This document shows, piece after piece, positions 17,574 to 26,763 of a DNA stretch of 40,308 nt. The translations under genes and the position numbers were made by a program. The notes under the pieces were generated by a model, which did no database searches, was not told the DNA's origin, and saw only the letters and a list, made by a program, of their open reading frames with translations. The stretch comes from a candidate division WS1 bacterium (GTDB taxonomy: Bacteria > Armatimonadota > Zipacnadia > Zipacnadales > UBA5352). Within the stretch, counting starts at the first letter, position 1. Every line of letters begins with the position of its first letter. Where the stretch lies: contig JAAYJW010000294.1 of the NCBI GenBank assembly GCA_012522765.1, positions 1 to 40,308 of the forward strand, read 5' to 3'.

Positions 17574-18686
17574 ATGCTGAACCTCTCCTGTCAGCAGGAA
17601 GAGCTGCACGCGAGCGTACAGACCGTTTCGCATGGCGTATCGGGACGTAGCACTCAGCCGGTCCAGAACAACATCTACCTCGAGAGCACCTCAGACGGTC
17701 TGCGGCTGATGGCCACGGACCTGGAGTTCATCAGCATCGGGGCCGAGATAGGCGGGAGCACCAGCGAGCAGGGTGCGGTGACCGTCCCGGCGCGTCTGCT
17801 CACAGAGGTCATTGGCTCTCTTTCGGGCGAGCAGATCCATCTGGAGGCGGATGAGAACAACGTCCTCAGCGTGACCGGCGGGCGCTCGAGCTTCCGGATT
17901 CGTGGTATGTCTGCCGCGGACTTCGAGATGCTGCCGGAGATGATGGACCCGGTAGACCTTGAGCTTTCTCAGCGCGATCTTCACAGCATTCTGTCGCAGA
18001 CGGTTTTTGCGACCTCCCGCGATGAGACCCGTCCCATCCTGACGGGCGCGCTCTTCAACATTCAGCCGGGCGGCATTGAGGTCGTGGCCACCGACACCTA
18101 CCGGTTGGCACTGCGGAAGATGATTGCCGAGATCGCGATCGCTGAGCCGCGCACCGCCATCATCTCGCGGACGGCGCTTGATGAGGTGCTGCGCGTGCTC
18201 GACGCCGACAGCGACGACACGGTGCGAATGGCGCTGTCGGACACGCAGGTGGCCTTCACGCTGGGCAATGTAACAGTTGGCTCGCGGTTGATCGAGGGGC
18301 AGTTCCCGAACTATGAGAAGGTCCTGCCGGATTCGACCGATCGCACGGTGAAAGTGAGCAACGCCGACCTCACCAACACCCTGCGGCGGATGTTGATCGT
18401 GGCGCGCGAGGACGCCAATCGCGTCGTGCTGCGAGGCTCCGACGGTATGCTGACGATCACCGCCGACTCCCAGGACGTCGGGCATGCGGAGGAGCAGATC
18501 CCGGCACAGATGACCGGTGAAGAGCCGGAGATCGCCTTCAACGCCCGCTACCTGCTGGACGCACTCCAGTCGATATCGCGTGAAGAAGTGGTGCTGGAGC
18601 TCTCTCAGCCGCTGTCACCGGGGACCCTCAAGCCGGCCGATAGTGATGAGTACCTCTACGTAATCATGCCGATGCAGATCATGTGA
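17574..18686 (+). CDS. dnaN: DNA polymerase III beta subunit (sliding clamp)
   Basis: ATG at 17574 after AAGGAGG; beta-clamp motifs and C-terminal KPADSDEYLYVIMPMQIM. Confidence 0.96.
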   Translation: MLNLSCQQEELHASVQTVSHGVSGRSTQPVQNNIYLESTSDGLRLMATDLEFISIGAEIGGSTSEQGAVTVPARLLTEVIGSLSGEQIHLEADENNVLSVTGGRSSFRIRGMSAADFEMLPEMMDPVDLELSQRDLHSILSQTVFATSRDETRPILTGALFNIQPGGIEVVATDTYRLALRKMIAEIAIAEPRTAIISRTALDEVLRVLDADSDDTVRMALSDTQVAFTLGNVTVGSRLIEGQFPNYEKVLPDSTDRTVKVSNADLTNTLRRMLIVAREDANRVVLRGSDGMLTITADSQDVGHAEEQIPAQMTGEEPEIAFNARYLLDALQSISREEVVLELSQPLSPGTLKPADSDEYLYVIMPMQIM

Positions 18687-18725
18687 GGTCCCGCGGGACT
18701 CACGTCGAAGGGCTCAAGTTGGCAA

Positions 18726-18758
18726 GCGCGGGCACAGGCGACAGGTCTGTGCCCGCGC
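18726..18758. terminator. Perfect 12-bp hairpin between dnaN and recF (no U-tract)
   Basis: GCGCGGGCACAG-GCGACAGGT-CTGTGCCCGCGC. Confidence 0.55.
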
Positions 18759-18807
18759 CGTCTGTGAGCGCAATGGATGACGAGGTTGGCGGACGGGAAG
18801 CTGGGTC

Positions 18808-19950
18808 ATGAAGCTCGATTCGCTGGTGCTGGAGAACTTTCGCTGCTATGATCACTCGGAGATCGCATTCAGTCCGGGTCTGAATGTTGTTCTGGGGCCA
18901 AACGCCACGGGCAAGACGACGATCCTCGAGGCTATCTACCTGCTCGCGACGACCACCTCGCCCCGTGGCGGGAGCGCGAGGGCGATGATCCGGCATGGCG
19001 AGAGCTGGGCGCGGGTGAGCGGACGCTTCACAGTGCGCGAGAGGCCCGTCACGCTGCGCGTGACTATCGGCGAGCGCAACGGCGGCCGCAGCGGCACGAA
19101 GACGCTGGAGGTGGATGGGCGGGAGGTGGCTTCAGCGCGCGATGTGATCGGGCGGGTGCAGGCGGTGCTTTTCTGGGTGGGCGAACTCGAGGTGGTGAAG
19201 GGAGCGCCCGCGGCGCGAAGGGCGTTCCTCAATGCCGCCATCGGTCAGACCAGCCCCCGCTATCTCGACGATTTGATCCGCTATCGCAGGGCCCTGCGAC
19301 AGCGTAACGAAGTGCTTAAGAGTGCAGGTCGCATGGGGGTGGATGGGCGTGTGCTGGCGCCATGGACGCAGGCGCTGATCGAGTCTGGGGTGCCGCTGAC
19401 GATGGACCGTGCGGAGTATGTTGACGCACTCGCGCAGGAGGCGTCGGTGTTGCACCAACGGCTCGGGGTGGGCGCTGAGGGGCTGGGTGTGCGTTACGCC
19501 CCATCGGTGCCGGCGGGCGAGACCGAGGATGAGGTCGAGGAGGCATTCGTGCGGCGGCTCGAGGAGACGCACGTTCGCGAGGTTGAGCGAGGTTCGACGC
19601 AGATCGGGCCGCATCGCGATGACATCGTGCTTGAGGTGGACGGCATCGACCTGAGGCGCTTCGGCTCTCAGGGCCAGCAGCGCACGGCCGCACTGGCGCT
19701 GACGCTGGCGCAGGCTGCGGTGGCGAGGCGGCGGACCGAGGCACAGCCGATCCTGCTGCTCGACGACTGCCTGTCGGAGCTTGACGTGAGCCGCGGCGCG
19801 GCGATGCTGGACCTCAGCGACGATCACGAGCAGATGATCGTCACCAGCGCGTGCTGTCCCGAGCACCTTGAGGCGAGGCTTGCCAACGCGCACCTGATCA
19901 GCACCGGCGGCGAGAAGATCTCCTGCGCGCCCTGCGAGGGCGAGGTGTGA
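18808..19950 (+). CDS. recF: DNA replication and repair protein RecF
   Basis: MKLDSLVLENFRCYDHSEIAFSPGLNVVLGPNATGKTTILEAIYLL; IGPHRDDI; GSQGQQRTAALALTLAQ; LLLDDCLSELD. Confidence 0.96.
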   Translation: MKLDSLVLENFRCYDHSEIAFSPGLNVVLGPNATGKTTILEAIYLLATTTSPRGGSARAMIRHGESWARVSGRFTVRERPVTLRVTIGERNGGRSGTKTLEVDGREVASARDVIGRVQAVLFWVGELEVVKGAPAARRAFLNAAIGQTSPRYLDDLIRYRRALRQRNEVLKSAGRMGVDGRVLAPWTQALIESGVPLTMDRAEYVDALAQEASVLHQRLGVGAEGLGVRYAPSVPAGETEDEVEEAFVRRLEETHVREVERGSTQIGPHRDDIVLEVDGIDLRRFGSQGQQRTAALALTLAQAAVARRRTEAQPILLLDDCLSELDVSRGAAMLDLSDDHEQMIVTSACCPEHLEARLANAHLISTGGEKISCAPCEGEV

Positions 19951-20603
19951 GCGTGCCGATTTTTGACGATGAGCGCGGCAAGCCGCCGAGGGCCCTTGAG
20001 AACGTGCTGGAGGGCTACTTCCGGGGCGCGGGCCTGCTGCAGCGGTCGCGCGAGGAGCTATGCGCGTTCCTGTGGCCGGAGCTTGCCGGCGGATGGTATG
20101 CCGAGCACACGTCAGTGTCGAACGTTTGCGGCGGCACCCTCTATGTGCGCTGCGATTCGGCCCCGCGGGCACAGCAGCTTCAGCTTGATGCCCCGGAGAT
20201 CATCCGGCGGATCAACGAGCGGATGGGCGAGGAGCTTATCCGCGAGATCAGGCCAAGCAGCGGTGGGATAGCCCGCCGCCGGGCCGTGGAGAGTGCTCCG
20301 CGGGACGATTCGGAGGATGCGCCTGATGCTGGCGAGCTTGCCGCAATCAAGCTGCCGCCGGAGCAGGTGGAACAGATCATCGAGCTTGCGGAGGGCGTTG
20401 ATTCGGAACTGCGCGACACGCTGGAGCGCATCATGCTGACACAGGCACGGATAGACATCTGGCGCCGCGATCACGGCTGGACGCAGTGTCCGGGGTGCGG
20501 TGTCTATCATCGGGACAGTGACAGCTACTGCCTCTCCTGCGACCGGCCTGAGCCACCGAGCCAGGCCGGCGGCGAAGAGGGGCTTTCAGCATTCTTCAGG
20601 TAG
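19947..20603 (+). CDS. DUF721/DciA-like protein with C-terminal zinc-ribbon motif
   Basis: GTGA overlap with recF; DciA-like N-terminal half (RALENVLEGYFRGAGL...LWPELAGGWYAEHTSVSNVCGGTLYVRCDSAPRAQQLQLDAPEIIRRINERMGEELIREIR); C-terminal CPGCGVYHRDSDSYCLSC. Confidence 0.75.
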   Translation: MSVPIFDDERGKPPRALENVLEGYFRGAGLLQRSREELCAFLWPELAGGWYAEHTSVSNVCGGTLYVRCDSAPRAQQLQLDAPEIIRRINERMGEELIREIRPSSGGIARRRAVESAPRDDSEDAPDAGELAAIKLPPEQVEQIIELAEGVDSELRDTLERIMLTQARIDIWRRDHGWTQCPGCGVYHRDSDSYCLSCDRPEPPSQAGGEEGLSAFFR

Positions 20604-20640
20604 ACAAGGTAGCAGTCCGGAGAGGCTGCAGGTGGTGGAG

Positions 20641-22101
20641 ATGGCTGAGGCATACGGCGGTCCGATCGAGCAGATAGATGACTGGCGGTGGCGCATCCCG
20701 CGCGACGAATCGTCCGGCATGCGCACAGACGGCATCATCTTCGCCGATGGCGTGCTGATGGATGATCTGCGCACCGACGCGGCGCTAACGCAGGTGCGCA
20801 ACGTCGCATGCATGCCGGGAATAGTCGGCCCGTCCATGGCGATGCCGGACTGTCACTACGGCTACGGCTTCCCGATCGGCGGCGTGGCGGCGTTCGACAT
20901 GGACGAGGGCGTCATATCCCCCGGCGGTGTCGGCTATGACATCAACTGCGGTGTGCGGCTGCTGCGGAGCAATCTGCACGAGCAGGATGTGCGGGATCAC
21001 CTGAGCGCGCTGACGGATCATCTCTTCCGGGAGATCCCCGCCGGTGTGGGCGAGAGCGGCAAGGTGCGGCTGAACGAGCGTGAGTTGCGCCGCGTGCTGG
21101 AGCAGGGGTCGCAGTGGGCGGTGGCACAGGGCTACGGCACGGCTGAGGACCTCGAGACGACGGAGGACGGCGGCCGGCTGGAGGGCGGCGATCCGGACGC
21201 GCTGTCGGACCGGGCCATCCAGCGCGGCCTACCGCAGCTTGGCACCGTGGGCTCGGGCAATCACTTCATGGAGGTTCAGCGCGTAGATCGCATCTATGAC
21301 GCGCAGGCCGCGCTCGCGATGGGCATCGAGGACGAGGGCCAGGTCACGGTGATGATACACACCGGCTCGCGCGGTCTCGGCTACCAGGTCTGCGACGATT
21401 CGCTCAAGCCCATGCAGCGCGCGGCACAGAAGTACGGTTACGATCTGCCCGACCGGCAACTTGCCTGCGCGCCGGTGCGCTCGCCCGAGGGCAAGGCCTA
21501 CTTCGCCGCCATGGCCTGTGCGGCCAACTACGCATGGTGCAACCGGCAGATCATCATGCACTGGGTCCGGGAGGCCTTCGAGCGGGTGCTGCGGATGGGC
21601 ACAGCGCGGATCGGCCTCGAGCTTGTGTATGACGTGGCGCATAACGTCGCGAAGTTTGAGGAGCACGAGTTCGGCGGGGGCAGGCGGACGCTCTGCGTGC
21701 ATCGCAAGGGCGCGACTCGGGCCTTCGGGCCGGGCCGGGAGGAACTGCCGCCCCGCTTCCGAGCGTTGGGTCAACCGGTGATTGTCCCCGGCGACATGGG
21801 CACGGCTTCCTGGCTGCTGCTCGGGACTGACGGCGCGATGAAGCAGACCTTTGGCTCGACGTGCCATGGTGCGGGCCGGGTGCTGTCGAGGAGTGCGGCG
21901 CTCAAGCGCCAGCCCGGGCGCGAGGTGCAGGCGGAGCTTGAGGCGCGAGGTATTAGAGTGCGCTCGGCGGGGGTCAAGACACTTGCAGAGGAAGCGCCAT
22001 TCGCGTATAAGGACGTGGACCGGGTAGTGACGGTCACGCATGAGGCGGGCATTTCACGCCGCGTAGCACGGATGACCCCGCTGGCCGTGGTGAAAGGTTG
22101 A
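20641..22101 (+). CDS. rtcB: RNA ligase RtcB
   Basis: GGVGYDINCGVRLL, GTVGSGNHFMEVQ, HTGSRGLGYQV, HRKGATRAFGPGR, VPGDMGTASWLL. Confidence 0.93.
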   Translation: MAEAYGGPIEQIDDWRWRIPRDESSGMRTDGIIFADGVLMDDLRTDAALTQVRNVACMPGIVGPSMAMPDCHYGYGFPIGGVAAFDMDEGVISPGGVGYDINCGVRLLRSNLHEQDVRDHLSALTDHLFREIPAGVGESGKVRLNERELRRVLEQGSQWAVAQGYGTAEDLETTEDGGRLEGGDPDALSDRAIQRGLPQLGTVGSGNHFMEVQRVDRIYDAQAALAMGIEDEGQVTVMIHTGSRGLGYQVCDDSLKPMQRAAQKYGYDLPDRQLACAPVRSPEGKAYFAAMACAANYAWCNRQIIMHWVREAFERVLRMGTARIGLELVYDVAHNVAKFEEHEFGGGRRTLCVHRKGATRAFGPGREELPPRFRALGQPVIVPGDMGTASWLLLGTDGAMKQTFGSTCHGAGRVLSRSAALKRQPGREVQAELEARGIRVRSAGVKTLAEEAPFAYKDVDRVVTVTHEAGISRRVARMTPLAVVKG

Positions 22102-22160
22102 CGCCGGTATCCGGTGGTCGGTTGCGGCGTGCATGACGTGAAAATCTGGAGGAGTCATTG

Positions 22161-24935
22161 ATGAAACAGTCGTTGCAGGGGGGACCTGCAGACTGGTATG
22201 CGCGAGGCATTGATGAGGTAGTAGAGCAGTTGGAGACAGACCCGCAGGCTGGGTTGGCGCCCGACCAGGCGGAACAGCGACTGGGTGAATACGGGCCAAA
22301 CGAGCTTGAAACGGGCGCCGGTCTGAACCCTTTCAAGATACTCGCCCGGCAGTTCACTGAGATACTGGTAATCGTGCTGATCGTCGCCGCCGGTGTATCC
22401 TTCGCCATCGGCGAGCGCCTCGACGCGATCGTCATCATGGCGATCGTGTTGATCAACGCGGTTCTTGGCTTTGTACAGGAGTACCGCGCCGAGCAGGCAG
22501 TTGAGGCGCTGCAGAAGATGGCGGCGCCCACCGCGACGGTCTGGCGCGGCGGCAAGCAGGTGGAAGTGGAGTCGGCGGATGTCGTCCCGGGCGACCTGCT
22601 GGTGCTGGAGTGTGGCGACAAGATCGCGGCCGATGCGCGTGTCATCGAGAGCTTCAACCTTGAGGCCGACGAGGCGCTGCTGACCGGCGAATCATTGCCG
22701 GTGCGCAAACAGACGGAAGCGAATGCACCCGACACACCGCTGGCGGAGCGCACCGGCGCGGTCTTCATGGGCGCCCACGTGACCTACGGCCACGGCCTGG
22801 CGCTCGTTACCGAGACCGGCATGAGCACGCAGATGGGCCTGATCGCCGAGCAGGTGCAGACGACGGATGTCACACGCACCACGCTCGAGCGCAAGCTCCA
22901 GCGTCTGGCGACATGGCTGCTGATCGTCGTCTGCGGCCTCTGCGCGGTCGTCTTCCTCATCGGCTGGCTGGCGCGCGGCTGGGACCCGATGGCGCTCTTC
23001 ATGGCGGTAGTGAGCCTTGCTGTGGCCGCCATCCCCGAGGGTTTGCCGGCGGTAGTGACGCTATCGCTGGCGATGTCCGTGCGCCGGATGGTGCGGCGCA
23101 ATGCCATCGTCAAGCGGCTGTCGGCTGCCGAGGCGCTCGGCTCGACCACCGTCATTTGCAGCGACAAGACCGGCACAATGACCGCCAACGAGATGGCGGT
23201 TGTGCGCATCGCCACCGATGGCAAGGTCTTCGAGGTCCAGGCCAACGGCTATGAGCCGTCAGGGCAGGTACTTCGCGATGGCCAGGTGGCGGACAACCCG
23301 GTTCTCACTGATCTCGCGCGGATAGCGGCGCTGTGTAACGACGCCACGCTGGTGCAGGATGGCGACTGGACCATCACCGGCGATCCGACTGAGGGCGCGC
23401 TGCTGCCGATGGCACGGAAGATCGGGGTCGCTGAGACCGATGTGCAGGAGCAATACCCGCGGGTGCAGGAGATCAGCTTCGACTCCACGCGCAAGCGGAT
23501 GAGCACCATCCACCGCACTGACGGCGAGTACTTCGTTGCCGTCAAGGGCGCGGCGGAGATGATACCCGAGCTATGCACCCGGGTGCTGACCAGCGACGGC
23601 GTAGTCGAGATGACGCCGGAGAAGCAGGCGGAGATTCACCAGACCGCCGCCGAGATGGCCGACGACGCGCTCCGCGTGCTGGCGATGGCGTATCGCACGA
23701 TGGATGAGATCGGCGAAGCCGACGCTGAGACCGTCGAGCGCGACCTGGTCTTCGTCGGGATGGTCGGCATGATAGACCCGCCGCGGCCCGAGGTGGCTGA
23801 GTCGATCGCCAAGTGCCGGACCGCCGGCATCGCAGTGAAGATGGTCACCGGTGACCATCGCGCGACCGCCGCGGCTATTGCCCGCGACATCGGCCTGCTC
23901 GATGGCGGCCGCGTCGTGGACGGGCGCGAACTGGACGCAATGAGTGACGAAGAGCTGACGCAGGCGGTGGATGAGATCTCAGTCTTCGCCCGCATGGCGC
24001 CGGATCACAAGGTGCGCATCCTTGAGGCGCTGCAGGCCAATGGTGAGATCGTCGGGATGACCGGTGACGGCATCAACGACGCCCCTGCGCTGCGGCGTTC
24101 GGACATCGGCGTCGGGATGGCGAAGAAGGGAACCGACGTCACACGCGAGGTGTCGGACATCGTCCTCGCCGACGACAACTTCGCCAGCATCGTCGCCGCC
24201 ATCGAGGAAGGCCGCATCGTCTACGACAACATCCGCAAGTTCACGCGCTTTCTGCTCTCCGCGAACTTCGGCGAGTTGCTGATCATCTCGGTCGCCGTCC
24301 TGATCGGATGGCCGCTGCCGCTGCTGCCGATGCAGATCCTGTGGGTCAACCTCGTCACCGACGGTCTGCCGGCGCTGGCGCTGGGTGTCACCAAGGGCGA
24401 AGCCGATGTCATGAGCCGGCCGCCGCGGAATCCGAAGGAGAACATGCTTTCGGACATGATCCCCTACCTCGCGGTAGTGGCGGTGCTATGTGCCGCCGGC
24501 GCTCTGGGTGGCTTCATCTGGGAGATGTTCGCGCACGGCTTCGGATACAGGGAGATGCTGCAACTGGCGACCTTCGGCCATGGCACCGAGGGCATGTCCG
24601 AGGCGGGCGCATACGCACTGCGCATGGCGCGCACCGTGGCGCTCACGCAGATCGTGCTCTTCGAGCTGTTCGTGGTTTTCAACTGCCAGTCTGACCGGAA
24701 GTCGTTCCGCCAGATCGGCTTCGCCAACCCGCACCTGTTCGCCGCTGTTGGCCTTTCGCTGGTTCTGCACGCGAGCCTGCTGTCCATCCCCGCTCTGCGC
24801 GACCTGTTCTACCTCGGCGTGCTGGGGCTGCAGGACTGGGCGCGGATCATGGTGCTCGCGCTGCCGGGGCTGTTCATCAGCCCGCGCCTGCTGGTGCGCC
24901 ATCGCGTATCTGAGCGAAATCGGAGGGCGGCCTGA
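22161..24935 (+). CDS. P-type (IIA, Ca2+-type) cation-transporting ATPase
   Basis: AAIPEGLPAVVTLSLA, CSDKTGTMTANEM, MTGDGINDAPAL, NLVTDGLPALALG; ATG at 22161 with GGAGGAG upstream. Confidence 0.94.
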   Translation: MKQSLQGGPADWYARGIDEVVEQLETDPQAGLAPDQAEQRLGEYGPNELETGAGLNPFKILARQFTEILVIVLIVAAGVSFAIGERLDAIVIMAIVLINAVLGFVQEYRAEQAVEALQKMAAPTATVWRGGKQVEVESADVVPGDLLVLECGDKIAADARVIESFNLEADEALLTGESLPVRKQTEANAPDTPLAERTGAVFMGAHVTYGHGLALVTETGMSTQMGLIAEQVQTTDVTRTTLERKLQRLATWLLIVVCGLCAVVFLIGWLARGWDPMALFMAVVSLAVAAIPEGLPAVVTLSLAMSVRRMVRRNAIVKRLSAAEALGSTTVICSDKTGTMTANEMAVVRIATDGKVFEVQANGYEPSGQVLRDGQVADNPVLTDLARIAALCNDATLVQDGDWTITGDPTEGALLPMARKIGVAETDVQEQYPRVQEISFDSTRKRMSTIHRTDGEYFVAVKGAAEMIPELCTRVLTSDGVVEMTPEKQAEIHQTAAEMADDALRVLAMAYRTMDEIGEADAETVERDLVFVGMVGMIDPPRPEVAESIAKCRTAGIAVKMVTGDHRATAAAIARDIGLLDGGRVVDGRELDAMSDEELTQAVDEISVFARMAPDHKVRILEALQANGEIVGMTGDGINDAPALRRSDIGVGMAKKGTDVTREVSDIVLADDNFASIVAAIEEGRIVYDNIRKFTRFLLSANFGELLIISVAVLIGWPLPLLPMQILWVNLVTDGLPALALGVTKGEADVMSRPPRNPKENMLSDMIPYLAVVAVLCAAGALGGFIWEMFAHGFGYREMLQLATFGHGTEGMSEAGAYALRMARTVALTQIVLFELFVVFNCQSDRKSFRQIGFANPHLFAAVGLSLVLHASLLSIPALRDLFYLGVLGLQDWARIMVLALPGLFISPRLLVRHRVSERNRRAA

Positions 24936-25035
24936 GGGGTTTCCCGGGTTGTCAACCCGTCGCCGGTCATTGTAAGCTGTGGTCGCGTTTGGCGGCCGCA
25001 GGCCGTCGCTGCTTGAACGAGGGAGTCTGGTTGTC

Positions 25036-26313
25036 ATGATCGACCATCGAATCATCCGTGAGAACCCGGAGGTCGTCCGTGAGGCGCTGCGGAAGCGCCA
25101 CTTCGACTACGATCTTGACCGGCTGATCGAGCTTGAGGCAAGGCGCCGCGAGCTTCTCCAGGTGGAGAACCTGCGCGCCGACAAGAATCGCCTCTCTGAT
25201 GAGATCGGCGCGGCGTATCGCTCCGGCGAGCGCGAGCGGGCGGAGGAGCTGAAGGCGCAGGTCGGGGAGATCTCCGGCCAGATCGATGCGCAGGAGGCCG
25301 AGCTTGCGCAGGTGCAGGAGGAGTTCGACGCGATGATGCTCGAACTGCCGAACATCCCGCACGAGGAGGTCCCGGAGGGCGAGGATGAGACCTGCAACCC
25401 CATCCTCTACGAGAAGGGTGAGCGGCGCGGTTTCGACTTCACGCCTCTCCCCCACTGGGAGCTTGCGGAGCGGCTCGGCATCGTGGACTTCGAGCGCCCG
25501 GCGAAGATGGCCTCCGCACGCTTCGTGATGGGTGTCGGGATGGGGGCCGCTCTCGAGCGGGCGCTGATCAACCTGATGCTCGACACGCACACCCGCGAGC
25601 ATGGCTACACGGAGATACTCCCGCCTTTCCTCGCCAACAGCCGCTCGCTGATAGGCACCGCGACGCTGCCGAAGTTCGAGGAGGACCAGTTTAAGACCCG
25701 CGAGGGGCTCTACCTGATCCCGACGGCTGAGGTCCCGCTGACGAACATCCATCAGGACGAAATCCTCGACGGCCGGCTGCTGCCCTACTGCTACGTTGCC
25801 TACACGCCCTGCTTCCGGCGTGAGGCGGGTTCGGCGGGGCAGGAGTCGCGAGGGCTGATCCGGCTGCACCAGTTCAACAAGGTGGAGCTGATGAAGTACA
25901 CGCGGCCCGAGCAGGCCGATGAGGAGCTGGAGAAGCTCACGCTCAATGCCGAGACGATCCTCCAGCGCCTCGGGCTGCCCTACCGGCGGATGATCCTGTG
26001 CACCGGGGACATGGGCTTCCAGCCGCGTCGGACCTACGACCTCGAAGTCTGGATGCCCGGCATGGACCGCTGGGTGGAGATCAGCTCGTGCAGCCAATAC
26101 GGCGACTTCCAGTCGCGCCGGGCGAACACGCGCTTCCGCCCCGAACCCGAGGCGGCGCCGGAGTTCGTGCATACGATGAACGGTTCGGGTCTCGCGGCCG
26201 GGCGGACGCTGGCGGCGGTGCTGGAGAACTATCAGGAGGCGGACGGCTCGATCGCGATCCCGGAGGTCCTGCGGCCTTACCTTGCTGGGAAGGCCGAGAT
26301 TCCGGCGGGGTAG
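25036..26313 (+). CDS. serS: Seryl-tRNA synthetase
   Basis: ATG at 25036 (MIDHRIIRENPEVVREALRKRHFD); motif 2 CFRREAGSAGQESRGLIRLHQF; motif 3 region HTMNGSGLAAGRTLAAVLENYQ. Confidence 0.96.
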   Translation: MIDHRIIRENPEVVREALRKRHFDYDLDRLIELEARRRELLQVENLRADKNRLSDEIGAAYRSGERERAEELKAQVGEISGQIDAQEAELAQVQEEFDAMMLELPNIPHEEVPEGEDETCNPILYEKGERRGFDFTPLPHWELAERLGIVDFERPAKMASARFVMGVGMGAALERALINLMLDTHTREHGYTEILPPFLANSRSLIGTATLPKFEEDQFKTREGLYLIPTAEVPLTNIHQDEILDGRLLPYCYVAYTPCFRREAGSAGQESRGLIRLHQFNKVELMKYTRPEQADEELEKLTLNAETILQRLGLPYRRMILCTGDMGFQPRRTYDLEVWMPGMDRWVEISSCSQYGDFQSRRANTRFRPEPEAAPEFVHTMNGSGLAAGRTLAAVLENYQEADGSIAIPEVLRPYLAGKAEIPAG

Positions 26314-26333
26314 GTGGAGAATGCCGTCAGGAG

Positions 26334-26640
26334 GGGCGGGTCGCCTGACCCGCCCGGTCGTTCACGTCAACCGCGAGCGTTTGGTGCGACGCACGGTCCC
26401 GCCCAGGGGCGGGATGCCATGGAACGACACGACAACGGCACAGGCTGGCGCGGCGGCCAGCCTCTCCCACGACAACAACAACGACAACGCACGCCAGCCT
26501 TACGACGGTCATGTGCGACGGGCGCCCCCGCCCGTCGGTCGTTCGGCGATCCCTTTGTGCGGCAATCGCGACGTTGCCGTTTGCTCCCCCCTCTCCCGCT
26601 TGTCCCGCCCGCCGTTTGGGCGGGACCACGGAGAGGGGGG
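26334..26640. repeat. Cluster of GC-rich hairpins downstream of serS
   Basis: 26334-26355 GGGCGGGTC-GCCT-GACCCGCCC; 26397-26414 TCCCGCCC-AG-GGGCGGGA; 26516-26537 CGACGGGCG-CCCC-CGCCCGTCG; 26602-26626 GTCCCGCCC-N7-GGGCGGGAC nested inside CCCCCCTCTC/GAGAGGGGGG (26586-26640). Confidence 0.88.
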
Positions 26641-26763
26641 CTGGGGGGGTGAGGCAGCCGTAACGACGCGCGAGTCCATTCAGCGGCGGGATGTGAAGGA
26701 GGGGCGAGCGCAGCTACTCCGTAGCTGACCTTGCTCGCCCAGCCGTTAGTCCTGCTGGTTCGA

